Shown: positions 30,043-39,752 of the stretch, piece after piece | Position numbering within the stretch: the stretch's first letter is position 1 | How the letters are laid out: the number at the start of each line of letters is the position of its first letter | NCBI RefSeq assembly: GCF_029269265.1 | Contig: NZ_JARIXP010000005.1 | Location: forward strand, 403,381-467,380 | Source of the DNA: Rheinheimera sp. 1928-s | GTDB lineage: Bacteria; Pseudomonadota; Gammaproteobacteria; Enterobacterales; Alteromonadaceae | Reading direction: 5' to 3' | DNA: 64,000 bases | Made by a program: the position numbers and the translations under genes | The notes under the pieces: model-generated | Seen by the model: the letters and a program-made list of their open reading frames with translations, nothing else | Databases searched by the model: none | What the model was told of the DNA's origin: nothing

Positions 30043-30627
30043 ATGGCTTTCGAATTACCAGCATTACCTTTCGCAAAAGACGCATTATTACCTCACATCT
30101 CTCCTGAAACTCTGGATTATCACCACGGCAAACACCATAACGCCTATGTTGTGAAGCTGAATTCATTAGTTGAAGGTACTGAATTTGCCGGTAAGTCTTT
30201 AGAAGACATCATCCGTACTTCTCAGGGTCCGGTATTTAACAACGCGGCTCAGATTTGGAACCACACCTTTTACTGGAACTGCTTATCACCAAATGGTGGC
30301 GGTGAACCAACTGGCGCTTTAGCTGCTGCAATTACTGCACAGTGGGGCTCTTTTGCTGCATTCCAGGCGGCTTTTAATGACAAAGCAGTCAACAACTTCG
30401 GTTCAAGCTGGACCTGGTTAGTGAAAAAAGCGGACGGTTCTTTAGATATCGTCAACACCAGCAATGCTGGCACGCCACTTACTGACAGCTCAGTGACTGC
30501 ACTGATGACTGTGGATCTGTGGGAACATGCCTACTACATCGATTTCCGCAATGCACGTCCAACTTACTTAAATGCCTTCTGGGCATTAATCAACTGGGAA
30601 TTTGCTGCGAAAAACTTCGCTGCTTAA
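30043..30627 (+). CDS. sodB: Superoxide dismutase [Fe]
   Basis: Cytoplasmic dismutation of superoxide. It has 194 residues (E. coli SodB 193). Metal ligands His27, His74, Asp158 and His162 are in place (DYHHGKHH, NHTFYWN, DLWEHAYY). AAQIWNHTFYWN and the FGSSWTWL stretch are of the iron type. GGAG lies 7 bp before the ATG. A strong terminator follows. Confidence 0.96.
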   Translation: MAFELPALPFAKDALLPHISPETLDYHHGKHHNAYVVKLNSLVEGTEFAGKSLEDIIRTSQGPVFNNAAQIWNHTFYWNCLSPNGGGEPTGALAAAITAQWGSFAAFQAAFNDKAVNNFGSSWTWLVKKADGSLDIVNTSNAGTPLTDSSVTALMTVDLWEHAYYIDFRNARPTYLNAFWALINWEFAAKNFAA

Positions 30628-30649
30628 TTTGCTGTTGTTGTAAATCCTG

Positions 30650-30673
30650 AAGCCCGGCTCGCCGGGCTTTTTC
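30650..30673 (+). terminator. Terminator of sodB
   Basis: AAGCCCGGC/GCCGGGCTT, a 9-bp stem with TC loop and a following T run. Confidence 0.92.
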
Positions 30674-30858
30674 TTTTGTTCCGAATTAAAAACCAGACCC
30701 CAATCAAAGTCCAGCCTTACTGTTCTGTTTACTCATCGCTACAAAAAAATTCATATTTTTCTGTGAATTAGTTGAGCGAAGCGCTTTTTTACTGTCTAAC
30801 CTTACATCAGTGGCTTTATTTGCATTCAGTTCCCACAGACCAGTTTCGGAGGTGCACT

Positions 30859-32781
30859 ATGGGCATTTTTGAGCACTACAAATCTAGATACGAAGCAGCC
30901 AAAGAAGAGGAATACAGCATCCAGGAATATCTGGAACTCTGTAAAAAAGACAAAAGTTGTTATGCAAGCGCTGCCGAGCGTTTGTTAATGGCTATAGGTC
31001 AGCCTGAGCTGATTGACACAGCACAGGACTCTAAACTCAGCCGCCTGTTTTCCAATCGCGTCATTGGCCGTTATCCGGCTTTTGCTGAGTTTTATGGCAT
31101 GGAAGATGCGATAGAGCAAATTGTCTCCTACCTGAAACACTCAGCTCAGGGCTTGGAAGAGCGCAAACAAATTTTATACCTGTTAGGTCCTGTGGGTGGC
31201 GGTAAATCATCCTTAGCTGAAAAGCTAAAATCGCTGATGCAGCAGGTTCCTGTGTATTACATCAAAGGCTCACCTGTGTACGACAGTCCTTTGTGTCTGT
31301 TTGATGTCAACGAAGATGGCACTATCCTGGAACAGGAATACGGCATTCCCAAGCGTTACCTGAAAACCATTATGTCGCCCTGGGCCAGTAAACGCCTGCA
31401 TGAATTCAACGGCGATATCAGCCAGTTTAAAGTGGTAAAAAAATACCCTTCAATTCTGGATCAAATCTGTATTGCTAAAACCGAACCTGGTGATGAAAAC
31501 AATCAGGATATTGCGTCTTTAGTAGGTAAAGTGGATATCCGCCAGCTGGAGCATTTTGCTCAAAACGATCCGGATGCCTACGCCTATTCAGGCGCTTTAT
31601 GCCGTGCCAATCAAGGCCTGATGGAGTTTGTGGAGATGTTTAAAGCGCCTATTAAGGTGCTGCATCCACTGCTAACTGCCACTCAGGAAGGCAACTACAA
31701 TGGCACCGAAGGTTTGGCAGCACTGCCCTTTGAAGGCATTATTCTGGCACACAGCAATGAGTCGGAATGGCAGACCTTTCGCAACAATAAAAACAACGAG
31801 GCCTTTTTAGACAGGGTTTATATTGTCAAAGTGCCTTATTGCCTGCGGGTGTCTGAAGAAGTCAAAATTTACGAAAAACTGCTGGAACACAGTGAGTTAA
31901 AAGTCGCGCCTTGCTCTCCTGCTACTTTAACCTCGCTGGCACAGTTCGCGGTATTGTCGCGTTTAAAAGCGCCGGAAAACTCCAGTTTATACTCAAAAAT
32001 GCGGGTCTATGATGGCGAAAGCTTAAAAGATACAGACCCTAAAGCCAAGTCTTATCAGGAGTACCGAGATTACGCGGGCGTCGACGAAGGCATGTCGGGC
32101 TTATCCACCCGCTTTGCCTTTAAAATTTTATCCCGTGTGTTTAACTTTGACTCAACCGAAGTGGCCGCTAACCCTGTGCATTTGTTTTATGTACTGGAGC
32201 AGCAAATAGAGAGAGAGCAATTCCCGTCCGATGTGTCAGAGCGTTATCTGGAGCATTTAAAAGGTTACTTAATTCCAAAATACATAGAGTTTATCGGCAA
32301 AGAAATTCAAACCGCCTATTTAGAGTCTTACTCCGAATACGGTCAAAATATTTTTGACCGTTATGTGATTTATGCTGATTTCTGGATCCAGGATCAGGAA
32401 TACCGTGACCCGGAAACCGGTCAGTTGTTTGACAGAGCTGCACTGAATGCTGAGCTTGAGAAAATTGAAAAGCCAGCAGGCATTAGCAATCCAAAAGATT
32501 TCCGTAATGAAATCGTCAATTTTGTCCTGAGGGCCAAAGCCAAAAATAATGGCAAAAATCCAACCTGGACCAGCTATGAAAAACTTCGCACTGTGATAGA
32601 GAAAAAGATGTTCTCCAGCACCGAAGAGCTGTTGCCTGTGATTTCCTTTAATGCCAAAACCTCCACAGACGATCAGAAAAAACATGATGATTTTGTCGAC
32701 CGTATGATGGAGAAAGGCTACACCCGTAAACAAGTGCGCTTACTCAGCGAGTGGTATTTACGGGTTCGCAAATCGCAGTAA
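30859..32781 (+). CDS. prkA: PrkA-family serine protein kinase (YeaG)
   Basis: 640 residues (E. coli YeaG 644). AAA-like N-terminal module with Walker A GPVGGGKS (110-117), then the PrkA C-terminal kinase region. In E. coli yeaG-yeaH answer to nutrient and stationary-phase stress. The ATG at 30859 has a perfect GGAGG 6 bp upstream; the longer reading adds 29 residues without homology. First gene of a three-gene rightward operon. The 185 bp from the sodB terminator to this start contain no gene. Confidence 0.95.
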   Translation: MGIFEHYKSRYEAAKEEEYSIQEYLELCKKDKSCYASAAERLLMAIGQPELIDTAQDSKLSRLFSNRVIGRYPAFAEFYGMEDAIEQIVSYLKHSAQGLEERKQILYLLGPVGGGKSSLAEKLKSLMQQVPVYYIKGSPVYDSPLCLFDVNEDGTILEQEYGIPKRYLKTIMSPWASKRLHEFNGDISQFKVVKKYPSILDQICIAKTEPGDENNQDIASLVGKVDIRQLEHFAQNDPDAYAYSGALCRANQGLMEFVEMFKAPIKVLHPLLTATQEGNYNGTEGLAALPFEGIILAHSNESEWQTFRNNKNNEAFLDRVYIVKVPYCLRVSEEVKIYEKLLEHSELKVAPCSPATLTSLAQFAVLSRLKAPENSSLYSKMRVYDGESLKDTDPKAKSYQEYRDYAGVDEGMSGLSTRFAFKILSRVFNFDSTEVAANPVHLFYVLEQQIEREQFPSDVSERYLEHLKGYLIPKYIEFIGKEIQTAYLESYSEYGQNIFDRYVIYADFWIQDQEYRDPETGQLFDRAALNAELEKIEKPAGISNPKDFRNEIVNFVLRAKAKNNGKNPTWTSYEKLRTVIEKKMFSSTEELLPVISFNAKTSTDDQKKHDDFVDRMMEKGYTRKQVRLLSEWYLRVRKSQ

Positions 32782-32802
32782 GGTCAGAGCCTTGGAGGTT
32801 GT

Positions 32803-34071
32803 ATGGCGCATTTTATTGACCGACGCTTAAATGGCAAAAACAAAAGTGCTGTCAACCGACAGCGCTTTATTCGCCGCTATAAGCAGCAAATTAAACAAGC
32901 TGTATCCGATGCAATCAGCAAACGCAGTGTCACTGATATCAACAATGGTGAAAAAGTCTCTATTCCCGGCAAAGACATTACGGAGCCTTTTTTCCATCAA
33001 GGTCAGGGCGGCCACAGAGAAAGGGTGCATCCTGGTAATGACCAATTCAGCCCAGGCGATAAAATCAAACGACCTCAAGGTGGACAAGGCGGTGGTTCAG
33101 GTCAGGGGGACGCCAGTGCGGATGGTGAAGGCGAAGACGAATTTGTATTTTCGATTTCCAAAGACGAATACCTGGATTTGTTGTTTGAAGATTTAGAACT
33201 GCCCAATCTGAAAAAAAACCAGCTGGATAAGCTGGTGCAGTACAAAAATGTGCGGGCGGGTTTTCGCTCTGAAGGCGTGCCCACCAATATAGATATAGTG
33301 CGATCACTGCAAGGATCCTTAGCCCGCCGTGTCGCTATGACAGCAGGTAAAAAACGTGAACTGCATGAACTGGAAGCCAAATTAGCCTTAGTCGAAGCAG
33401 AACCTGTGCCTGACCAGCATCAACTGATGGCGCTGCGGGAGCAAATTGAGCTACTTGAAAAACGAATAAGCGCTGTGCCTTTTATCGACAGCTTTGATTT
33501 ACGTTTTCGCAATTTTCAGAAGCGCCCTGAACCTACCAGTAAGGCGGTGATGTTTTGCCTGATGGATGTGTCGGGTTCTATGGATCAGCCGACGAAAGAC
33601 ATGGCCAAACGTTTTTATATCCTGCTTTATATGTTTTTAAGCCGCAGCTATAAAAATGTCGAAGTAGTCTATATCCGCCACCATACCCAGGCCAAGGAAG
33701 TGGACGAACAAGAGTTTTTTTACTCACAAGAAACAGGTGGCACTATAGTGTCCAGTGCGCTAAAAATGATGGCCGATATAGTCAAAGACAGATATAACCC
33801 GGCCGAGTGGAATATCTACGCAGCGCAAGCCTCTGACGGCGATAACTGGGCCGATGACAGCCCGCAATGTGCTGATTTGCTGGCGCAGCAAATTTTGCCT
33901 TTTGTGCGTTATTACGCCTATATCGAAATAACCCCAAGGCCTCACCAGAGCTTGTGGCTCGAATACGAAAAGCTGCAGCAAAGTTTTGATAACTTTGCCA
34001 TTCAGCCGATACGGCAAGTAGCGGACATCTATCCTGTATTTCGTGAACTTTTCAAAAAACAGGCCGCTTAG
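32803..34071 (+). CDS. yeaH: DUF444 / YeaH-type von Willebrand A protein
   Basis: 422 residues (E. coli YeaH 427). A basic N-terminus and a Gly/Gln-rich stretch (about 66-100) precede a VWA-like domain with the MIDAS motif DVSGSMD near 257-263. Partner of the PrkA kinase in the conserved stress trio; its molecular target is unknown. GGAGG lies 5 bp before the ATG. Confidence 0.94.
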   Translation: MAHFIDRRLNGKNKSAVNRQRFIRRYKQQIKQAVSDAISKRSVTDINNGEKVSIPGKDITEPFFHQGQGGHRERVHPGNDQFSPGDKIKRPQGGQGGGSGQGDASADGEGEDEFVFSISKDEYLDLLFEDLELPNLKKNQLDKLVQYKNVRAGFRSEGVPTNIDIVRSLQGSLARRVAMTAGKKRELHELEAKLALVEAEPVPDQHQLMALREQIELLEKRISAVPFIDSFDLRFRNFQKRPEPTSKAVMFCLMDVSGSMDQPTKDMAKRFYILLYMFLSRSYKNVEVVYIRHHTQAKEVDEQEFFYSQETGGTIVSSALKMMADIVKDRYNPAEWNIYAAQASDGDNWADDSPQCADLLAQQILPFVRYYAYIEITPRPHQSLWLEYEKLQQSFDNFAIQPIRQVADIYPVFRELFKKQAA

Positions 34072-34094
34072 CTACTGACTTCAGGGAGTTGCTT

Positions 34095-35597
34095 ATGTCT
34101 TCTGTTGAACAAAAACAACCGCTATCCGATGGTCCGGACTGGAGCTTTGAACTGCTTGGGCAGTATCAGGCAGAAATTGAACGTGTCGCCAAACTATACA
34201 AACTGGACACCTACCCCAACCAGATTGAGGTGATTACCGCCGAACAAATGATGGACGCTTATTCCAGTGTTGGTATGCCTATTGGTTATAACCACTGGTC
34301 GTACGGCAAAAAATTTATCCAGACCGAACAAAACTACAAACGTGGTTTTATGGGGCTGGCCTATGAGATTGTCATTAACTCCAATCCTTGTATTGCTTAC
34401 CTGATGGAAGAAAACACCATGACAATGCAGGCGCTGGTGATGGCGCATGCCTGTTATGGTCACAACTCTTTCTTTAAAAACAATTACTTATTTCGTACCT
34501 GGACAGATGCGTCATCCATTATCGATTATCTGGTATTTGCCAAGCAGTACTTAAGTCACTGCGAAGAAAAATACGGTATCAGCGAAGTGGAAGATATGCT
34601 GGATTCCTGCCATGCGCTGATGAATTACGGCGTCGACAGATACAAAAGGCCACAAAAAATTTCGATGGATGAGGAGCAAAAACGCCAGAAAGACCGTGAA
34701 GCATATTTGCAATCTCAGGTGAATCAGCTGTGGAAAACCATTCCGAATAAAGGCGATTTATCGGCAGAGCATGAGTACCGTTTTCCATCTGAACCTCAGG
34801 AAAACATTTTGTACTTTATTGAGAAAAATGCCCCGCTGCTCAAACCCTGGCAACGTGAAGTAGTGAGAATAGTGCGGAAAATTTCGCAGTACTTTTATCC
34901 ACAAAAACAAACCCAAGTGATGAATGAAGGCTGGGCGACCTTCTGGCATTACACTATTCTGCAACATCTGTATCAGGAGAACTTAGTCACAGACAAGTTT
35001 ATTCTGGAAGTGCTGCATAACCACACCAATGTAGTGTTTCAGCCTGAATACCACAGCAAATATTATTCAGGTATTAACCCTTATGCGTTGGGTTACGCCA
35101 TGTTTACTGATTTACGCCGCATTTGCGAACATCCAACCGAAGAAGACAAAGAATGGTTTCCGGATATTGCAGGGTCGGACTGGCTGGAAACTTTACATTT
35201 TGCCATGCAGAATTTTAAAGATGAGAGTTTTATCAGCCAGTATTTATCGCCAAAAATTATCCGTGATTTTCATTTATTTGCCATTACAGATGATGACAAA
35301 GAAAGCACGCTGGAAGTAGCTGCCATTCATAACGCTGAAGGCTACCAGCAAATCCGCCAGACTTTGTCGGCTCAATACAATTTAAGCAATATTGAACCTA
35401 ACATTCAGGTGTACAGCGCGGATATCACAGGGGATCGCAGCTTAACCTTAAGATTTATTCCTAACAAACGTATTCCACTGGCAGATAATTTCCAACAGGT
35501 ACTGAAGCATGTACACAGACTTTGGGGTTTTAATGTGCAGTTGGAACAACTCAACGAAGATGGTAGCGTAAAACTATTAGGTAGCTGCCCGCTATAG
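34095..35597 (+). CDS. ycgB: SpoVR-family protein YcgB
   Basis: 500 residues (E. coli YcgB 510). SpoVR signatures are NHWSYGKKF, MAHACYGHNSFFKNNYLF, MNEGWATFWHYTI and NPYALGYAMFTDL; the His/Glu-rich core suggests a metalloprotein-like fold. It completes the prkA-yeaH-spoVR operon widely linked to stress or sporulation. The start is the ATG with GGGAG 6 bp upstream; a TTG two codons earlier is less likely. Confidence 0.94.
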   Translation: MSSVEQKQPLSDGPDWSFELLGQYQAEIERVAKLYKLDTYPNQIEVITAEQMMDAYSSVGMPIGYNHWSYGKKFIQTEQNYKRGFMGLAYEIVINSNPCIAYLMEENTMTMQALVMAHACYGHNSFFKNNYLFRTWTDASSIIDYLVFAKQYLSHCEEKYGISEVEDMLDSCHALMNYGVDRYKRPQKISMDEEQKRQKDREAYLQSQVNQLWKTIPNKGDLSAEHEYRFPSEPQENILYFIEKNAPLLKPWQREVVRIVRKISQYFYPQKQTQVMNEGWATFWHYTILQHLYQENLVTDKFILEVLHNHTNVVFQPEYHSKYYSGINPYALGYAMFTDLRRICEHPTEEDKEWFPDIAGSDWLETLHFAMQNFKDESFISQYLSPKIIRDFHLFAITDDDKESTLEVAAIHNAEGYQQIRQTLSAQYNLSNIEPNIQVYSADITGDRSLTLRFIPNKRIPLADNFQQVLKHVHRLWGFNVQLEQLNEDGSVKLLGSCPL

Positions 35598-35625
35598 ATT
35601 GTGGAGATGTAGGGCAGCTGTGGTT
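35583..35625 (+). terminator. Possible weak terminator after ycgB
   Basis: AGCTGCCC/GGGCAGCT stem with a 21-nt loop that includes the ycgB stop codon, followed by TGGTTTTATT. The long loop makes it weak. Confidence 0.3.
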
Positions 35626-36582
35626 TTATTCAGCTTTAGTAATGCAGTTGCGCCCTGCCGCCTTGGATTGATACAAAGCCTTATCCGCAGCTTCCAGCCA
35701 GTCACGATACTCGCCCATCTCTGGGTTGTGTTCGGCCACGCCAATGCTGACGGTCACCCTCAATATTTGCTGATTATATTCCACCGTCATAGCTTCAACA
35801 TTTTTGCGCAGCCGTTCGGCAAAAAACATCGCCTGATCCACTGTGGTATCCAGCAGCAACACCGCAAACTCTTCACCGCCATAGCGACCTGCCACATCAG
35901 TGCTGCGCAGATTTTTTTTCACAGCCGCCGCAACCTGTTGGATCACCGCATCACCTGCGGCATGACCAAAGGTATCGTTCACCCGCTTAAAGTGGTCAAT
36001 ATCGCACATCAGTAACGTGCTGTGATGGCCGCTGCGTTTGATGCGTTTGTATTCATTGATCAGCGCTTCTTCCCAGAAGCCTCTGTTATTTAAGCTGGTC
36101 AGGAAGTCGGTTTTGGATAAAGTGCGCAACTGGCCGTTCATAGACTCCAGTTCTATCCGGCTGACCGCCACATCAGTCACATCATAAATAATCAGACAAA
36201 GGTGGGTCACTCTGCCCATAGTATCGGTCAGCGGAAATATGGTGCTGTTTTGATACATATATTCGGCAGAACCAGTAATAGGCCGGTAGTTGCGGAATTT
36301 AAAAATATAAGGCCGCTGCTCCCAGATGGTGAAAGCGCGGTTTTTCAATAAAATCACCGGATCGCATTTGCGTCGCAACCAGTCTTCATCAATTTCGGAG
36401 AATAAATCAAACAGATATCTGTCGCGCACCTGACGGGGCGTCAGGCCACTGTGGTTCTCCATAAAGCCGTTCCACACCTGAATGCGGTAATCAGCAGATA
36501 ACACCACCAGACCAACGTCAACCGTCTGGAACATGTCCATCAACCAGTGAATTTCGGATACATCTACGTTGTTTTGTGACAT
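35626..36582 (-). CDS. PAS-GGDEF diguanylate cyclase
   Basis: 318 residues: an N-terminal PAS-like sensor (about 12-135) and a C-terminal GGDEF domain (about 152-315). The active site reads GGEEF (235-239), a functional variant, and an inhibitory I-site RSTD (226-229) sits five residues before it, so it should make c-di-GMP and be product-inhibited. No transmembrane helix. It begins at the base after the stop of the receiver-CheC gene, so the pair is translationally coupled. Confidence 0.92.
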   Translation of the reverse strand: MSQNNVDVSEIHWLMDMFQTVDVGLVVLSADYRIQVWNGFMENHSGLTPRQVRDRYLFDLFSEIDEDWLRRKCDPVILLKNRAFTIWEQRPYIFKFRNYRPITGSAEYMYQNSTIFPLTDTMGRVTHLCLIIYDVTDVAVSRIELESMNGQLRTLSKTDFLTSLNNRGFWEEALINEYKRIKRSGHHSTLLMCDIDHFKRVNDTFGHAAGDAVIQQVAAAVKKNLRSTDVAGRYGGEEFAVLLLDTTVDQAMFFAERLRKNVEAMTVEYNQQILRVTVSIGVAEHNPEMGEYRDWLEAADKALYQSKAAGRNCITKAE

Positions 36583-37614
36583 TTAATCTTCCAGAAGGAA
36601 TTCGACTTTATAATTCAGCGTTTTTATACTGTCTTCGGTAAACAACAGTAACAAATCGCAGCTGATATTATAGTTTTCAATACCATAGCTTATTTCTATC
36701 GCTAAAGTACGACGCCAGCGTCTGGCATTGGCTTTAATCAACTCACTGACAGGTGCATGCTGGCCTAACACCACAGGATGGCCCTGACTAAAGGTCATAT
36801 CAATTTGTTCAGACAGACCTTTTAATACAGCGCCGATCAGAATATTGGCGATGTCCATCAACAGCTCTAGCTCCACCTTAGTGGTCAGCTCGCCGTCGTA
36901 TTGCATCAACCTGGCTATATCGACAAAACTGGAGTCGTTTAAAATCAGCAGGGCCTCGCCTGCAACACCGCCGCCAATAAAACCCTGACAAACAGCAGAG
37001 GTATTTTCCTTTTGTTCGACAGAGGCTATGGCCATATGCAGTTCGCTGACTTCAATCACATTTACATTAGGAATAGGTAGTTTGACAAATACGTTCAACA
37101 GACGTGCTAATAAGTCACCAGCCTGGCCCATAGCCACGTTACTTAATTCCTGAAAAACATCACGTAAATCGTTCGACAGCACAAAAGAGCCGGTGTTTTT
37201 GACTGCTGATACTTTAGGTTCAGTTTTGGCCTGTTCCTGTTGCTGCACAGTTTTTTGTTCAACCAGCCCCAACACATGATTTAGCTTTTGTTGATCCACT
37301 GGTTTTTTAATAAAATCTAAAGCACCATAAGATAGAACCCGCTCGCGGGCTTCCGGTTGAATGTCGCCGGATACCACTATGGTTTTCACTGGGATCTGTT
37401 GCTGCTGAATAGCGGCAAGCACCTGATAGCCATCCAGGATCGGCATATTTAAATCGAGGAAAAGTAAATCGATAGGCTGACGCTGTAAAATGTCTAAAGC
37501 TTCCCCACCATGACCAGCAAACTGGACATTCTGCTGCCACTCTGCAGGTAAAGCTCTTGCCATTTGTTTACGTGCAAGGTTGGAATCGTCACATATCAAA
37601 ACTGCTGCTACCAT
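36583..37614 (-). CDS. Response regulator fused to a CheC/CheX-like phosphatase domain
   Basis: 343 residues. Receiver domain about 1-120 with Asp9/Asp10, phospho-acceptor Asp54 (LLFLDLNMPILDG) and the Lys of FIKKPVD. The C-terminal domain (about 150-340) carries two CheC-type E/D-x-x-N helices (ELSNVAMGQAGD and MDIANILIGAVL), the phosphatase signature. It probably controls or resets phosphorylation of itself or a CheY-like partner and, through the coupled gene, c-di-GMP synthesis. No histidine kinase is adjacent. Confidence 0.85.
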   Translation of the reverse strand: MVAAVLICDDSNLARKQMARALPAEWQQNVQFAGHGGEALDILQRQPIDLLFLDLNMPILDGYQVLAAIQQQQIPVKTIVVSGDIQPEARERVLSYGALDFIKKPVDQQKLNHVLGLVEQKTVQQQEQAKTEPKVSAVKNTGSFVLSNDLRDVFQELSNVAMGQAGDLLARLLNVFVKLPIPNVNVIEVSELHMAIASVEQKENTSAVCQGFIGGGVAGEALLILNDSSFVDIARLMQYDGELTTKVELELLMDIANILIGAVLKGLSEQIDMTFSQGHPVVLGQHAPVSELIKANARRWRRTLAIEISYGIENYNISCDLLLLFTEDSIKTLNYKVEFLLED

Positions 37615-37759
37615 TTACGGCTCACTTCACGTATTGTTATTTTCCAGTGTAGTCAGAAAGATGGCTCTGCGCTAACCCTGTGTAGTATCTGACAAAAAAT
37701 AACCAACACCTACTATTTTTTTCACTTTCAGTCCTATTACCAATCTCGGAGACAAAACG

Positions 37760-38368
37760 ATGTCATTAAATTTGATAAAAACAATCATTTGTTGTCTGAC
37801 CATAAGCCCTGCAGTCTGGGCTATTGATTTAAATGCACAATTACCAAGCCGTTTATCCGAAGTAAAAGCAGGCAATAAAGCTGTTGAATTACAAGGTAAT
37901 CCTGTACAACTGCAACAACAGGCACCGGATTTCAAAGTTGTCGACGATAAATTCAAAACAATTCAGTTAAGTGATTTTAAAGGCAAAACTGTGTTGATCA
38001 GCGTAGTGCCTAGCGTCGACACTGGCATTTGCTCGCTGCAAACCAAAAGATTTAATCAGGAAGTCAGCAAGGTATCAGAGGATGTAGTGATGATGACTAT
38101 ATCCACCGACTTACCATTTGCGCAAAAACGCTATTGCGCACAAGAGAAAGTAGATCAGTTACTGGTATTGTCAGACGCAGTCTGGCGTGATTTTGGCAGC
38201 AACTACGGCTTGTTGATCAAAGACATGGGCATTCTTGCACGCGCCGTATTAATTATTGATGCTAAAGGTAATCTGGCTTATCAACAGTTAGTTCCAGTTC
38301 TGGCACAAGAGCCAGATTATGCTCATAGCATGGCAGCTCTTGCGCAAATTACCGGCAAAAAATCTTAA
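37760..38368 (+). CDS. tpx: Thiol peroxidase (Tpx) with signal peptide
   Basis: Atypical 2-Cys peroxiredoxin. It has 202 residues, longer than E. coli Tpx (168) because of an N-terminal signal peptide (1-21, ending AVWA) and a short linker. Peroxidatic Cys91 in VPSVDTGICSLQTKRFN and resolving Cys126 in DLPFAQKRYC are both present. Export to the periplasm is inferred from the leader. SD CGGAGA lies 8 bp upstream. Divergent from the receiver-CheC gene; the 145 bp between them hold no gene. Confidence 0.92.
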   Translation: MSLNLIKTIICCLTISPAVWAIDLNAQLPSRLSEVKAGNKAVELQGNPVQLQQQAPDFKVVDDKFKTIQLSDFKGKTVLISVVPSVDTGICSLQTKRFNQEVSKVSEDVVMMTISTDLPFAQKRYCAQEKVDQLLVLSDAVWRDFGSNYGLLIKDMGILARAVLIIDAKGNLAYQQLVPVLAQEPDYAHSMAALAQITGKKS

Positions 38369-38376
38369 ATTTCCCT

Positions 38377-38403
38377 CTTGAAAACTCTCTAAGCGCACAT
38401 ATT
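38377..38403 (+). promoter_or_regulatory. Sigma32-like heat-shock promoter
   Basis: CTTGAA (38377-38382) and a CACATATT -10 (38396-38403), 13 bp apart, resemble the sigma32 pattern CTTGAA-N13-15-CCCATnT. It is upstream of the small heat-shock gene and just after tpx. Confidence 0.55.
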
Positions 38404-38512
38404 AAGTAAGCAGGTGGCCATCCGGCACCTGCTATTTCCCTGACAGGGAATAAAACCAATTGCTCGTTCATTTGAAGAGCAGAATAGATTAATTGCCTTA
38501 GAGGATTTGATG
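38404..38512 (+). promoter_or_regulatory. Structured 5' leader of ibpA, candidate RNA thermometer
   Basis: About 105 nt of leader containing three hairpins: GCAGGTG/CACCTGC (38410-38432), TTCCC/GGGAA (38436-38450) and TGCTC/GAGCA (38461-38481). The SD GAGGA lies close behind (38501-38505). Small heat-shock genes of this group often carry ROSE-type thermometers; a stem sequestering the SD is not evident by eye. Confidence 0.4.
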
Positions 38513-38995
38513 ATGAACACTTTAGATTTCACCCCATTTTACCGCTCATTTATTGGTTTTGATCATTTGGCTAACCTGATGGATGCTGCTGCCCGCAATG
38601 AAAAGCAGCCTGCTTATCCACCTTACAATATTGAGGTGACAGGTGAAGATCAGTACCGTATTACCATGGCTATCGCTGGTTTTGACGAAGCTGAGCTGTC
38701 GATAGAAACCGAACATAACAACTTAGTTGTGCGTGGTCAGAAAGCTGATAAAACCGAAGGACGCCGCTTCCTGCATCAGGGCATAGCTGAGCGTAACTTT
38801 GAGCGTAAGTTCCAGCTGTCTGATTATATAAAAGTAACAGGCGCTCAGATGAGTCATGGCCTGCTGCATATTGAACTGGTGCGTGAAGTACCTGAAGCAT
38901 TAAAACCACGCAAAATCAGCATCAACCAACAGGCGACAGTCAAAGTTGAACCTGCGCTGCTGAATGAACATTTAGCCCAAGTTAGTAATGGCTAG
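38513..38995 (+). CDS. ibpA: Hsp20/IbpA-type small heat-shock protein
   Basis: 160 residues. N-terminus FTPFYRSFIGFDHLANLMD matches IbpA/B; alpha-crystallin domain about 35-130 with PYNIEVTGEDQYRITMAIAG and a GLLHIELVREVPE end. An ATP-independent holdase. Of three consecutive start candidates (TTG 38507, ATG 38510, ATG 38513) the last gives 7-bp spacing to GAGGA. The 3' end overlaps the convergent hydrolase by 14 bp. Confidence 0.94.
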   Translation: MNTLDFTPFYRSFIGFDHLANLMDAAARNEKQPAYPPYNIEVTGEDQYRITMAIAGFDEAELSIETEHNNLVVRGQKADKTEGRRFLHQGIAERNFERKFQLSDYIKVTGAQMSHGLLHIELVREVPEALKPRKISINQQATVKVEPALLNEHLAQVSNG

Positions 38996-39749
38996 ACTCA
39001 GTCGCAGCTAAACGCCGAATAAACTCAAGCAGAACAGAGTTGACCAGTTCTGCATCTGTAACGGGCCCCATGTGGCCCGTTTTTACTGTTTGAAACTCAA
39101 CAGAAGGCAAAGCACCAGCCAAGATTTTTGCCAAACGTTGTGCTGACAATTGGCTTTGCTCACCACTAAGCAACAATACAGGGCAATGAATTGCTCCGGC
39201 GTAGTCGGTAAGCGTTGCAGGTTCGTCGCTTAAAGCTTCAAAATCAGCAGCAACTTTGCCAACCTGCCCCGCCAGCTTCTGCTGCATCACATCTGGCAAA
39301 TTGGCGAAATAGCCGTCGCCTTGCCAGTAGTCGATAAAAAGCGCTGCGGCGTCTTGTGGACTGATGCTCAGCATCTGCTGGCTTAACTGTTGCACCTGCT
39401 GATACAAACCTGGCTCTGTGGTTTTTAACAGATGAAAAGCCACGGGTTCAAACAGGAGCACGGCTTTAAAGAGTTCAGGCCGGGTTCTGGCCATATGCAA
39501 AGCTATTGCACCACCGAAGGAGTGGCCAATCAAAATCACAGAACCTGCAGGCTTTCCTTCCAGCAAAGGCCACAGCTGATTTGCTTCATCAGCAAGTTGC
39601 ATAGGTCTGGGGTAACTGGCTGTATTACTGCCATAACCCAGCAGATCAGGATTCAGTACTTGAAAGTCTGCTTTCAGAGCCAGTTTCAAGCCCTGCCATT
39701 GTCTCCCGCTCGATAGAGAGCTATGCAACATCAGTACTGTGGTTTGCAT
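38982..39749 (-). CDS. Alpha/beta-hydrolase
   Basis: 255 residues of alpha/beta-hydrolase fold. Nucleophile elbow GHSFGG with Ser77, oxyanion region LHSSLSSGRQW, catalytic His in VKTGHMGPV near the C-terminus. The acid residue is uncertain (LLLSGEQS where Asp is usual). Substrate unknown. It may form an operon with the MAPEG gene 3 bp upstream. Confidence 0.85.
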   Translation of the reverse strand: MQTTVLMLHSSLSSGRQWQGLKLALKADFQVLNPDLLGYGSNTASYPRPMQLADEANQLWPLLEGKPAGSVILIGHSFGGAIALHMARTRPELFKAVLLFEPVAFHLLKTTEPGLYQQVQQLSQQMLSISPQDAAALFIDYWQGDGYFANLPDVMQQKLAGQVGKVAADFEALSDEPATLTDYAGAIHCPVLLLSGEQSQLSAQRLAKILAGALPSVEFQTVKTGHMGPVTDAELVNSVLLEFIRRLAATESSHY

Positions 39750-39752
39750 TTA

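Noticed and set aside
30674..30858. Third GGGTCAGA-type element before prkA
   Set aside because: CCAGACCCC occurs only once, without a second arm, so it does not qualify as a palindrome copy.
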